A stretch of 60,653 nucleotides of DNA from assembly GCA_017887095.1 (NCBI GenBank), contig JAGHIT010000090.1, positions 1 through 60,653 on the forward strand, in the 5' to 3' direction. Each line of letters starts with the position of its first letter. Position 1 is the first letter of the stretch. Below, one piece after another: positions 52,201-60,156 of the stretch. A program made the position numbers and the translations under genes. The notes below the pieces were generated by a model, which saw only the letters and a program-made list of their open reading frames with translations, had not been told where the DNA came from and did not search any database. Source of the stretch: Clostridia bacterium. Its GTDB lineage: Bacteria; Bacillota; Clostridia; Christensenellales; Borkfalkiaceae.

Positions 52201-55200
52201 ATCCGCCTCGCTCAGGCTGACCGTATTGTTGAATGCGTTTTCGTAGATACCGGTTACCCGGCTGAAGTCAAACGTTGCAAGTCTGACGCAGTCACGGAAC
52301 GCATCCGACCCTATGACCAGGCTCTGCGTCGTGCCCTCTTCCGACGTTCTCTCAAAGAAAGCGTCCCATGTCACACGATTTTCCGTTACCGTCCCGGAGA
52401 CGGTGATCCCGTCTACCTTATAACTATTATTATCCGCGTCGTAAGAAAGACCGCTCTTGTTATCTTGGCTCGCATCATACCAGACGACCTCTTCGAGCTG
52501 TTCACAGCCCTTAAACGCATTATAAGAGATTGCGATCAGCGAAGAAGGCAGGAAGATCCTCCGGAGCGAAGAATTCTCAAAGCAGGAAAGCCCGAGCGTC
52601 GTCACGCCTTCGGGAATGATGACGGTATCGATATCCTTATTCTCAAAGAAAGGACCCTCGCGCGTTGCCACCATGTATCCCATATTGGTAATACCCATAT
52701 CCGCCGGGATAACAAGGATATTGCGTTGATCGCCGTCCTCATCGACATAAGTGTCCGTGTATCCGGGACCGTTATAGTCGTAGCAGTACATGCTGTATGT
52801 CGTGTACTCTTCTCCGATGGTAATATAGAATGTTGCCAAAACGGCGCCCGCATTCAGATAGAGTTCCACCGTCCCCTGCTGCTTACACAGCACGCGTGCA
52901 TGTGAAGCATCGGATTCAAGGACCTCAAGAAGTCTCGGATCGCCCGAAGTCCAAGTAAGATTCGGAATACTGTCCAGATACCACGGTTCGAGGGAAGGAT
53001 ACAAGATGAGTTCCGAACCGTTATCCACGGAGATCGAATTGCCGTTGACCGCACGCGAAACCCCGAGCGTAAGGTTATCGTATGAACCGACGGAGAGCGA
53101 TTGAAGCTGAATATTGCCTTCCGTGCCGGAAACACGCACTTGGAACGTGAACGCCTTGCTGCCGTCCGCATCGGAGGGATAAGGATGATCCGCAGAACCG
53201 GGCGCATAAGCGCTGATGGTCGCCGTTCCTTCACCTGCCGCATACAATCTTCCGTTGTCTACGCGAACGATACTCTCATCGCTGCTCTCCCATAAAACAT
53301 CGTGGATCATGGGATCGGGCGACGTCTTCGTGAAATTATCGGGCGTAAGCGTATCGTTGCGGCTGTTGTAAGTGAACGTCACCTCGCTGCCGCACGTCGG
53401 ACAGACAAAATGTCTGGACTCATACCCGGAACCCGAAGCCTGTGCAATGATGTCTGCAAACAGCGTGCCCGCCGGATATCCGTCGGGTAAATCGTTCGCC
53501 GTCACCTGACGCACCGTCCCGGTCTCGGGATCATAATAATAATCTCCGTCGGCATATGTCAGCCCTGCATGTTCGTCGTAAACAAAATCACACTGTGTCC
53601 CGTGCGCATTGAGATGCGAGCAGGCATACGTCGCATAATTGTATACTTTGACTTCAAAATCGGCAACCGCTTCGAAGCCATCCACCAACAGACTACCCGA
53701 ATCATCGGTCAGATTTAACGCACTGCCCGCATTCATCAGAAGCGTCTGTCCGCCAATGGAATTCTCAACGCGCGATCCGCTCCCGTCCACATAGCTGGCG
53801 ACAACATCAACTTTGTTGACTTCCGGAGTTGTGAGCTGAACCAGATATACGCCGGAATTGAGCGCATAGTCGTCAACGCGGACACCGATATACTTTCCGG
53901 TCTGTCCTTCGACCGTCATAAACTGATCAAGCCAGTCTGTGATCTCTACCGTCACTCTGTTGACCGCTCCGCGCGAACTGTCCACGGGAATAGAATACTC
54001 CGTAAGCCAGTCCACAGCGCCGGTCTCTTCCGTCGCCCAGTCAACATCGCTGTCCGCCTCCTGATAGGAGAACAGCTGTACTGCCTGTACATAGTGATTG
54101 TCATAGAGATACAAGTCGAGATATGCATTGCGGATCTTGGTCATATCCGTCGAATCATACTCGTACCGGATAGAACTTTCATACACGACAGGCGCTTCAT
54201 AGTCCACATAGAAGGTGAACGTCTGCGTCTGCTCTTCCGCAGTTCTTCCGTTGTAATAATTGCGCGCCGTAAATGTGACGGTATATTGCGTATTATTCTT
54301 GAGTCCGTATTCAGAAGGGCTTAGCCCGATCTCCGCATAACCGGGCGTCGTGGAATAGGATTTGTTAACATTATTGATGGTGTCCTTCCAGACCACTTCC
54401 CCGGTAACGGTATTCTCAATCACGACATCCATATATTGAACGGCGCGGAGAAGTCCGAAATAGACGGCATAGAATTCATATACGCCGTACTGACTCTGAC
54501 CGATCGCGACCTTATCCGTCGAAGCCGTAATACCGCTCTCCTCCCCTTCCGCAAGATCGTAGACATATTGTCCGAGCGGGAGATAGGTTTCGGAACCTTC
54601 ATAATATCTGCCGATCATGACGGATTCGTATACTGCCGCAATCGTCTTGTCCTCTTCCTTTATCGCGGAATTGTTGGCATCCGCGCTGACCTCGTACGCC
54701 GTCGCGTCAAAAACAGGCGCCTCCAGCCAGTCGCCATAGAATGCAAGATAAGGAATGGACAGATCGACGCCGTTTTCAGCCGCATCGTTGAGCATGATGT
54801 AGCCCTCTACATACATACCGTTTTCAAAATTGGCGTCAAGATACGCTTTCTCATCGTCCGTCAGCGAGATGGTCACGGTAATGGTCGCATCTTCGCCTGC
54901 AGCGAGCGTCACAGCGCCGTCCGCTCGATACTCGCCGTTGACATAAAACTCTTTTTCCGCATGGTCGAGCATATAGCTCAATTCGGAAACTGTAATGTTA
55001 TCGATGGAGACGCTCTCCGTCATAACACTCGCGTCCAGCGTATAATTCTTTGCGGACGACGACGTATTCTTGACGTGGAACTCCATCGTGTAAATTCCTT
55101 CCCTTTCGGGATCATCGCCCAGCTCAAGCTTTGGTTTGGAGTTGTTCTCAACATACAGATACGCCTCTGTCGCGATCGCCTTGCTGATATCTCCAAGCCC

Positions 55201-57288
55201 TGCTCCCTGGCGACGGACGGAATACGGAAGTCCGCGCTCATCGTTGACGATCGTCGCCGTGCTCATCAACAAAGAGTTGACGCGATCCGCCAGATCCTTC
55301 CCCGTGAGTTCGGTTGTCTCTTCGACATGCTGACGAAGCAGCGCTACGGCACCCGCCATATTGGGCGACGCCATGGACGTACCGCTGTAAATGCTGTAAC
55401 CGCCGACGACGGACGAAGTGATCTCACCGCCGTGCGCGGTGATCTCCGGCTTGATTTTCAGATCGGGTGTAGGCCCCCACGCCGAGAAATCAGACATGAA
55501 GGGACCCGCTTCGTAATCCTTATTCAGATAGATCGTACCGGTATTGAGGGCAACGAGAGACTGACCGATATCTGCCGTAACCGTACAGGTGGGGATTTCC
55601 TTGCCCGTACCAAGAGAGGCGTTGATACGACCTGACTCATTATTATATATAATGCAGGCAACCGCTCCGTTCTCATAAGCGATACGTTGTTTTTCTTCGA
55701 AGTCCGTCTCGCCACGGGAAACAACCGCGATACAATTACCCTGCGCGAGTGCACGACGCACCGCCGCGGTATAGTTGTTGGATCGACCGTATCCGGGAAC
55801 CACGACAAAATTGAATGTGCCGTCCTGCGCATCACCGAGAAGTTCCTCGACAAAATCGCCCTGCTCTCCGGCAGCATTGCTCGATTCATTGAAATAGATC
55901 GCTGTTCCGTCAGAAAGTTCCATATAAGAGGATTTCTGACCGGAAATGGAGGCAACGGAAAGCGCGCCCGCGTACGTCGAAGGCGAACCGACCGTACCGC
56001 TGTCAGGATTGGATGTAAGATTCGTGGTGCCGTAAGCGCCGTTCTGCGCAGCACTGCCCGAATTGGATGCAGCAACGACCAGATTGATGCCCGCTTCATA
56101 CACCTTGTCATACACTTCATTGACGGCTGTCTCATCGATCTCGCGCGAGAATCCCGCGGAAACGCCGAGTGACATGTTGATTACGTCGGTACCCAATGTG
56201 ATACAGTCAGCGATCGCCGCAAGCATATCATCGGTCTCGGCACCGCCCTCCGTACCGTCCTGCAGATCGGGGAAGACCTTGCAGATCATGAGCTGCGCAT
56301 TGGGCGCAACGCCGATGAAAGTCTCACCGTTTTCAAAGGCTTCGCCATCATCCGCCGTCACATTCTCGTCTTTGCCCGCTATGATACCGGCGACGTGGTT
56401 TCCGTGCGACGATGTCTTGGGGAACACGTCGGGATCATTGTCTGCATAGTCGTATGCAAACGGAACTTTTGCATTATAATAGACGTCGTCTGCAGATATG
56501 GCGCCGCCCTGCGTACTAGCCGCCAGGTTTTCCATATTTGCTTCGACATCTGCCTTCGTGAGCTTTTGCACCTCAGGCATTTCCTGGAAAGCGGTATGGT
56601 CCTTATCATACCCCGTATCCAGCACGGCAATGAGAAGACCGTCACCCTGATATTCGATGTCAGACGAATCGTAAATACCGGTATCGTAAACGTTGACCAC
56701 ATTCTCCGTTACAGTCGCCTGCGGGACAGAGTACACCTCCGAGTAAATAACATTCTTGACACATGCCATAGACTGGATCGCGGACACATCCTCGTCTTTG
56801 ACCACGAGCGAAACACCGTTGACAACGGATGTATAGCTGTGGCGAAGCTCATACGAAATAGAGCTGTTTCTTAACGAAGCCAAGAAGCCGCTCTGCTCCC
56901 GCTGAAGGGACGCCGCATAGGAATCCCCCTCCGTCCCGTTCACATACTCCGTGAAATCAGCATATCTTCTCTGAACGGAAGAACTGCCAAGATACACATC
57001 GAGCATGGAATCCGAGTTCATTTCCACGATGATACGGCGCGTACCGTCGCTCTTGGTCTTTGCCTGCGCGGCGGCAGACGTCAGCAGATCCTCATTGAGA
57101 TTCTGCTTCGTGTTGAGCTGATCACCGAGCGCATCGGTCACATCGATGATCTTCTCGCTGCCCGTTCCCGACCCCGTCTGCGTGCCGGACATAGCCGCAG
57201 GCGTCGCGCATGCCGCCGACGCCCCCAGACATCCTGCCAAAGCAACCGTAGAAAAGGAAACGAGTAGTCTTCTGATTCCTGCTTTCAC
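49222..57288 (-). CDS. Giant surface subtilisin-like protease with BspA repeats (2688 residues)
   Basis: A secreted S8 serine protease. Signal with lipobox-like LAGC (Cys20); propeptide about 85-190; catalytic Asp224 (AVLDTGYD), His295 (HGNHVAG), Asn409 and Ser638 (SGTSMASPN), with a PA insert (about 450-590) between Asn and Ser, as in lactocepin and C5a peptidase. Fn3-like beta domains follow. A rubredoxin-like patch at 1220-1302 has Cys1223-x9-Cys1233 and Cys1296-PT-Cys1299. BspA/LRR_5 repeats fill about 1570-2420. A membrane helix at about 2588-2615 is followed by RRKK and an acidic 69-residue tail ending EEE. The start is GTG 57288 with GGAGG 11 bases upstream. It probably feeds peptides to the Opp transporter. 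Confidence 0.93.
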   Translation of the reverse strand: MKAGIRRLLVSFSTVALAGCLGASAACATPAAMSGTQTGSGTGSEKIIDVTDALGDQLNTKQNLNEDLLTSAAAQAKTKSDGTRRIIVEMNSDSMLDVYLGSSSVQRRYADFTEYVNGTEGDSYAASLQREQSGFLASLRNSSISYELRHSYTSVVNGVSLVVKDEDVSAIQSMACVKNVIYSEVYSVPQATVTENVVNVYDTGIYDSSDIEYQGDGLLIAVLDTGYDKDHTAFQEMPEVQKLTKADVEANMENLAASTQGGAISADDVYYNAKVPFAYDYADNDPDVFPKTSSHGNHVAGIIAGKDENVTADDGEAFENGETFIGVAPNAQLMICKVFPDLQDGTEGGAETDDMLAAIADCITLGTDVINMSLGVSAGFSREIDETAVNEVYDKVYEAGINLVVAASNSGSAAQNGAYGTTNLTSNPDSGTVGSPSTYAGALSVASISGQKSSYMELSDGTAIYFNESSNAAGEQGDFVEELLGDAQDGTFNFVVVPGYGRSNNYTAAVRRALAQGNCIAVVSRGETDFEEKQRIAYENGAVACIIYNNESGRINASLGTGKEIPTCTVTADIGQSLVALNTGTIYLNKDYEAGPFMSDFSAWGPTPDLKIKPEITAHGGEITSSVVGGYSIYSGTSMASPNMAGAVALLRQHVEETTELTGKDLADRVNSLLMSTATIVNDERGLPYSVRRQGAGLGDISKAIATEAYLYVENNSKPKLELGDDPEREGIYTMEFHVKNTSSSAKNYTLDASVMTESVSIDNITVSELSYMLDHAEKEFYVNGEYRADGAVTLAAGEDATITVTISLTDDEKAYLDANFENGMYVEGYIMLNDAAENGVDLSIPYLAFYGDWLEAPVFDATAYEVSADANNSAIKEEDKTIAAVYESVMIGRYYEGSETYLPLGQYVYDLAEGEESGITASTDKVAIGQSQYGVYEFYAVYFGLLRAVQYMDVVIENTVTGEVVWKDTINNVNKSYSTTPGYAEIGLSPSEYGLKNNTQYTVTFTARNYYNGRTAEEQTQTFTFYVDYEAPVVYESSIRYEYDSTDMTKIRNAYLDLYLYDNHYVQAVQLFSYQEADSDVDWATEETGAVDWLTEYSIPVDSSRGAVNRVTVEITDWLDQFMTVEGQTGKYIGVRVDDYALNSGVYLVQLTTPEVNKVDVVASYVDGSGSRVENSIGGQTLLMNAGSALNLTDDSGSLLVDGFEAVADFEVKVYNYATYACSHLNAHGTQCDFVYDEHAGLTYADGDYYYDPETGTVRQVTANDLPDGYPAGTLFADIIAQASGSGYESRHFVCPTCGSEVTFTYNSRNDTLTPDNFTKTSPDPMIHDVLWESSDESIVRVDNGRLYAAGEGTATISAYAPGSADHPYPSDADGSKAFTFQVRVSGTEGNIQLQSLSVGSYDNLTLGVSRAVNGNSISVDNGSELILYPSLEPWYLDSIPNLTWTSGDPRLLEVLESDASHARVLCKQQGTVELYLNAGAVLATFYITIGEEYTTYSMYCYDYNGPGYTDTYVDEDGDQRNILVIPADMGITNMGYMVATREGPFFENKDIDTVIIPEGVTTLGLSCFENSSLRRIFLPSSLIAISYNAFKGCEQLEEVVWYDASQDNKSGLSYDADNNSYKVDGITVSGTVTENRVTWDAFFERTSEEGTTQSLVIGSDAFRDCVRLATFDFSRVTGIYENAFNNTVSLSEADLSNLRFGSARAFYGSALENVTLSKTTQLNSDFFAGTAIEHLDYYASTVASAAFRGMTSLQSIVFHNPVDRIGENAFAGCSSLTTVTFADGATCSAIGDGAFMNCISLAQFDLPAGVVSIGNGAFSGCTALERVTLDGGERLTSLGSDIFSGCSSLKAISLRGVSNYYAEESTIDAGETYVMLVTVGGNEPVLVPPAYPVAGSSDTVTVGEGVAVIHANAYANNRSLDGKTLIVAEGVERIEARAFRGTGIVRVVLPASLAYLGESVFADCGDLESVVFLSDLESIPADLFNGCGSLSEVQIPDSVTSIGARAFMGTAIGAITIGRNVRTIGDGAFMNCAQLTSLTFAENANLTQIGANAFNGAYISELVLPDSVTDLGSMAFANCPVLTDVTVSASLDSMADRVFLNDTRLMRVEFRDGASVIGDYAFVALDGTQLLPMPYLSEIIIPESVKAIGSYAFAGNAAMTSIDLSGVEFIDSYAFFQTTALTDVTLNGATSYIGVSAFEESAVRNIDLSGVEYFDARSFYGTAISNNDFSDAIEIGDNAFYNCLNISGTVSLPNAVQIYSGAFYVPTETENGSALTGNITAVELGDKLVGLGGGAFFNSRIRTIHLPASLEIIGSPAFAGCSGLLQITVDEANETFFVDASYGGLYRYLENGTYELVSVPNGLQMREVGENMRPYVILDGTSRVGDFAMAYCRNIHAVEIPASVKSIGPSAFFYMGIGLIADSINTVPREYYPKYIFKGLEAPAVEATTDATETITLIEMYNNFTYMIGYQMADMIIPVNATGFESVIYEFFFGEQQYTAEVIESGTQAILDWLIALDVDALTLEDEAEVTQMNTNYNMLTEGQKAFLADYVDKLQSAVAKIAELKGETPDSGPGIDPAPDPGTSSNLGLIIGLSVAGVVVVVAVVVVVLLLLRRKKNTDKAPDGENSEESPDDAIIAESVAEDASDAEVSEDSSEGSSEEVCESQTETNSESAEDNSAETNGEEE

Positions 57289-57394
57289 TGCAATTCAGCC
57301 TCCAAAAGTATTACTGCCGTGCGTTTGCAGAACAGCAAATCATATTTGCGATAAAATCCTCACATTCTGCGCACAATTTTATCACAAATCAGTT

Positions 57395-57500
57395 CCGTTA
57401 CACAAAAAAGCTTTCCCGGGAGACATCTCCCCGGAAACCCCGCTTCCTGCGCAATCATAAATGGCCGTTCCTGCAATATCGCCTTTTTTTGTCCGTAACC
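57395..57500 (-). promoter_or_regulatory. Structured leader-like element ending in a terminator hairpin
   Basis: On the minus strand GGTTACGGACAAAAAAAGG (57500-57482) can pair with the far end GCTTTTTTGTGTAAC (57411-57397) over about 14 bp, enclosing about 70 bases. Inside is a second stem TTTCCGGGGAGA/TCTCCCGGGAAA (about 57434-57410) that runs into the T-run, so the T-run is used by both structures. This is the geometry of a transcription-terminating riboswitch or attenuator upstream of the protease gene. I cannot match it to a known riboswitch. Confidence 0.45.
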
Positions 57501-57785
57501 GACATAATTTCAGATAATATGTCAAGTACAACGTGTATATTATATAAAAAATATGTATGAAACAAAAGTATTTTGACACCCTTTTATCAAATTCAAAGGT
57601 TAAAAAAAACTTATATTTCAATTACAAAATCCTTATAATTGACCTAAAAATCAAAAGACAAAAAGCAGAAAATCTTTTTCCGGACAATTTCTTTATTATA
57701 TATCTTCTGCAATAATTTCATTTATATCCTGTAAAAAAAAGCATGCGTTCACAAAGCCCAACGCCGGATGCAGATGAAGAACGAT

Positions 57786-57823
57786 ATGCAAATATCCCCG
57801 CATAATCGCGGGGATATTTGCAT
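57786..57823. terminator. 16-bp perfect inverted repeat after the chimeric gene
   Basis: 57786-57801 pairs exactly with 57808-57823 around a 6-base loop. It lies 56 bases past the stop at 57879. No T-run follows on either strand, so it may end transcription weakly or protect the 3' end of the mRNA. Confidence 0.6.
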
Positions 57824-57878
57824 GTGTCGGCAAAAACAGGAAGGGCCGGATATCATCAATCGGATCGTCCCTACGATA

Positions 57879-58637
57879 TCAGACGGCGGCATCTATTTTT
57901 AGTACGGTGTTAAGGAGCACGTCCGCGCCCTTCTTGCAGTTTTCAACGGGCGTATGCTCCAGCTCGCAGTGGCTGTGACCGCCGCCCGAAGGGACGAAGA
58001 TCATCGTCGTAGGCACGATATCCGCAGCAAACTGCGCGTCGTGACCGGGGCCGGAGTACATGCGCATGGAAGGATAGCCCAGCTCTTTGGCACTCTCCTC
58101 GACGAAGTCCACATAGGGCTTGTGGAAGGCGACCGTCGCACGGCTCCACGCTTCCTCATAGGAGAAGGCACACTTTTCGACCTCGGAAGGGATCTTCTTG
58201 ATAATGTCGATGCACTGCCGCACGACGACGGGATCCTGATGGCGCGCGTCCAGCGTGAACCTGACGAGATCGGGAATGATCGTGTGGATATTGGGGTGGC
58301 AGGAGATCTTGCCCAAGGGATTTTCGCACGGGACGCCGCACATCTGCGTGGTGAGGTCGGCCTTAGGCGCGGGCGCGGCGGGATATGCCTGTTCCGCGAG
58401 CGCCTTTAAAGCGAGGATCTTTGTTGCGCCGTCCGGGCGGATGCAGGCGCGCTCACACGCGCCGCAGCCCACGCAGCCCGTCATCTGCGCCAGTGCGCCT
58501 TCGCCGTTTGCAAAGCGCACGGAGCGCACGAACCGATCGGGCGAGAGCCCCTTGGGGCACGCCGCGGCGCAGGGCGCGTCATGACAGAGCATGCATGCGG
58601 ACGCCAGTTCTGCAATGCGGATAGATAGCTGTTTCAT
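57879..58637 (-). CDS. In-frame chimera: Fe-S/PreA N-terminus joined to M20 amidohydrolase C-terminus
   Basis: A 252-residue protein starting at ATG 58637 behind GGAGGTCACACC. Residues 1-90 are a ferredoxin-like module with cysteines 15/18/23/27 and 55/58/61/65, as on dihydropyrimidine dehydrogenases. Residues 93-107 (ADLTTQMCGVPCENP) match the first strand of the PreA dihydroorotate-dehydrogenase-like barrel. From 108 (LGKISCHPNIHTIIPDLV) it becomes the end of an N-carbamoyl-amino-acid or allantoate amidohydrolase, including DARHQDP and the last metal ligand region SGPGHDAQ. The barrel and flavin site of PreA are missing, as are the first four metal ligands of the hydrolase, so neither enzyme can be complete. 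It sits 35 bases after hydA. Deletion or mis-assembly are the two explanations. Confidence 0.78.
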   Translation of the reverse strand: MKQLSIRIAELASACMLCHDAPCAAACPKGLSPDRFVRSVRFANGEGALAQMTGCVGCGACERACIRPDGATKILALKALAEQAYPAAPAPKADLTTQMCGVPCENPLGKISCHPNIHTIIPDLVRFTLDARHQDPVVVRQCIDIIKKIPSEVEKCAFSYEEAWSRATVAFHKPYVDFVEESAKELGYPSMRMYSGPGHDAQFAADIVPTTMIFVPSGGGHSHCELEHTPVENCKKGADVLLNTVLKIDAAV

Positions 58638-58672
58638 GGTGTGACCTCCGTTGGACGGCGCGCGCCGCACCT

Positions 58673-60055
58673 TTAGAGATGCTTTGCGCGCTTGACAAAT
58701 TTTCCTTCGCCGTAACTGCCGACGTATTCGCCGTTGTCATAGACGAGCTTGCCGCGCAGCCAGGTCTGAACGGGATAGCCGTGCAGCTGCTTTCCTTCCC
58801 AGATGGTGTGGTCGTAGTCGGAGTGCATGTTCGCAACGGAGATCGTGAAGTCCTTTTCGGGATCGTACACGACGAGATCCGCGTCCTTGCCGACGGCGAT
58901 CGCGCCCTTTTGGGTGCAGCCGAAGATCTTGGCGGGGTTGGTCGCGCACAGCTCGACGGCGCGCTCGTAGGCGATCTTCCCCTTTCCCGCCGCGTCCAGC
59001 ATGTAGGGATAGAGGTTCTCGATGCCCGCGCAGCCGTTGGGGATCTTGGTGAAGTCCTCCTTGCCCCAGTCCTTTTCCGCCTGCATGAAGGGGCAGTGGT
59101 CGGTCGCGACGGTGTCAATAAAGCCGTCCGAGATCGCCTTCCAGAGCGCCTCGCGCGAAGCCTCGCCCTTCATGGGCGGCGAGCAGACGAAGTTTCTGCC
59201 GTCCTCGCGCTTGTAGACATCACAGGTAAATTCCAGATACTGCGGACAGGTCTCGGCATAGATCTTCACGCCGCGCGCCTTTGCCTCGCGCACCGCCTCC
59301 ACGCCGCCTGCGTTTGCCAGGTGGACGATGTACAGCGGCGCACCCGTGTATTCCGCCCAGTAGATCGCGCGTCTGTCCGCCTCCTCCTCGACAAATTCGG
59401 GGCGGGAGAGGTAGTGATACCAGGGCGAGAGCTTGCCCTCGCGCTTAAACTCGGCGACTTTGGCGTCGATGACGTCGCAGTTTTCGGCGTGCACGTTGAC
59501 GAGGATGCCCGCCTTTTTCGCCTCCTCGAGGACGATGAGGATATTGCCGTCGTCGATCATCATGTTTTCCCTGCGGTAGACCATGAAGCACTTGAAGGAG
59601 GTGATGCCCGCCTCCGCCGCAACGGGGAACTCGGAGAGGAGCTTGCCATCGTCCAGATTGGTGATCGCGACGTGGAAGGCATAGTCGGACGCCGCGACGG
59701 GCGCGCACATTGCCATGCGCTTTTCCACCGATTCCATGATGCCGTCCACCTTGTCGCCGTACTTCTTCTGCATGACGTAGTCAAACACCGTTGTCACGCC
59801 GCCGCAGACCGCCGCGCGCGTGCCCGCCTTATAGTCGTCCGCAGAGACTGTGCCGCCGAAGGGCATCGCGAGGTGGGTGTGCGCGTCGATCGCGCCGGGC
59901 AGGACGAGCTTGCCCGTGACGTCCACCACCTTGCTTGCCGCCGACGCATCGATCTTGCCGATGCAGGCGATCTTCTCGCCCGTGACGGCGACGTCCGCTT
60001 CGAACACGCCCTCCGCCGTGACCACTTTCCCGCCCCGAAATAAGATATCAAACAT
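58673..60055 (-). CDS. hydA: Dihydropyrimidinase (D-hydantoinase)
   Basis: Opens the ring of dihydrouracil or dihydrothymine (and hydantoins) to N-carbamoyl-beta-amino acids, the second step of reductive pyrimidine breakdown. The 460-residue amidohydrolase has the full binuclear metal set: His59 and His61 (DAHTHLA), the carbamylated Lys155 (SFKCFMVY), His189 (VHAEN), His245 (IVHLANAG) and Asp319 (ATDHCPF). The length is typical. ATG 60055 follows AAGGAGTAAATT. Its codons are strongly GC-ending compared with the rest of the window, which suggests a different history. The binding protein upstream and the chimeric gene downstream belong to the same pathway. Confidence 0.96.
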   Translation of the reverse strand: MFDILFRGGKVVTAEGVFEADVAVTGEKIACIGKIDASAASKVVDVTGKLVLPGAIDAHTHLAMPFGGTVSADDYKAGTRAAVCGGVTTVFDYVMQKKYGDKVDGIMESVEKRMAMCAPVAASDYAFHVAITNLDDGKLLSEFPVAAEAGITSFKCFMVYRRENMMIDDGNILIVLEEAKKAGILVNVHAENCDVIDAKVAEFKREGKLSPWYHYLSRPEFVEEEADRRAIYWAEYTGAPLYIVHLANAGGVEAVREAKARGVKIYAETCPQYLEFTCDVYKREDGRNFVCSPPMKGEASREALWKAISDGFIDTVATDHCPFMQAEKDWGKEDFTKIPNGCAGIENLYPYMLDAAGKGKIAYERAVELCATNPAKIFGCTQKGAIAVGKDADLVVYDPEKDFTISVANMHSDYDHTIWEGKQLHGYPVQTWLRGKLVYDNGEYVGSYGEGKFVKRAKHL

Positions 60056-60074
60056 AATTTACTCCTTTTTTCCT

Positions 60075-60109
60075 GCAAAACGGAGGGGCGGTTAGCCCCT
60101 CCGTTTTGC
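60075..60109 (-). terminator. Hairpin between the binding-protein gene and hydA
   Basis: A perfect 15-bp stem (60075-60089 with 60095-60109) with a 5-base loop and TTTT inside the 3' arm. It probably lowers transcription into hydA or protects the upstream mRNA. Confidence 0.72.
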
Positions 60110-60156
60110 TCGGAAAGTAATCGCCTCCGCAAACATGCGGTGATCGGTTGGTTTAT

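Larger units (their letters stand above)
57289..57878. other. AT-rich intergenic spacer of 590 bases
   Basis: No convincing gene. On the minus strand it holds a structured element with a terminator-like hairpin (57395-57500) and a 16-bp inverted repeat (57786-57823). The middle, 57500-57760, is very AT-rich with long A and T runs. It marks the border between the protease operon and the GC-rich pyrimidine genes. Confidence 0.7.

Noticed and set aside
50000-52600. Repeated DNA in the protease gene considered as a CRISPR or satellite array
   Set aside because: The repetition is at protein level (LRR_5 units of about 23 residues) with diverged codons, so there is no exact DNA repeat with spacers.
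57382-57621. 79-codon minus-strand frame in the AT-rich spacer
   Set aside because: It runs through the terminator-like hairpin and is biased to Phe/Tyr/Ile as expected from AT-rich DNA.
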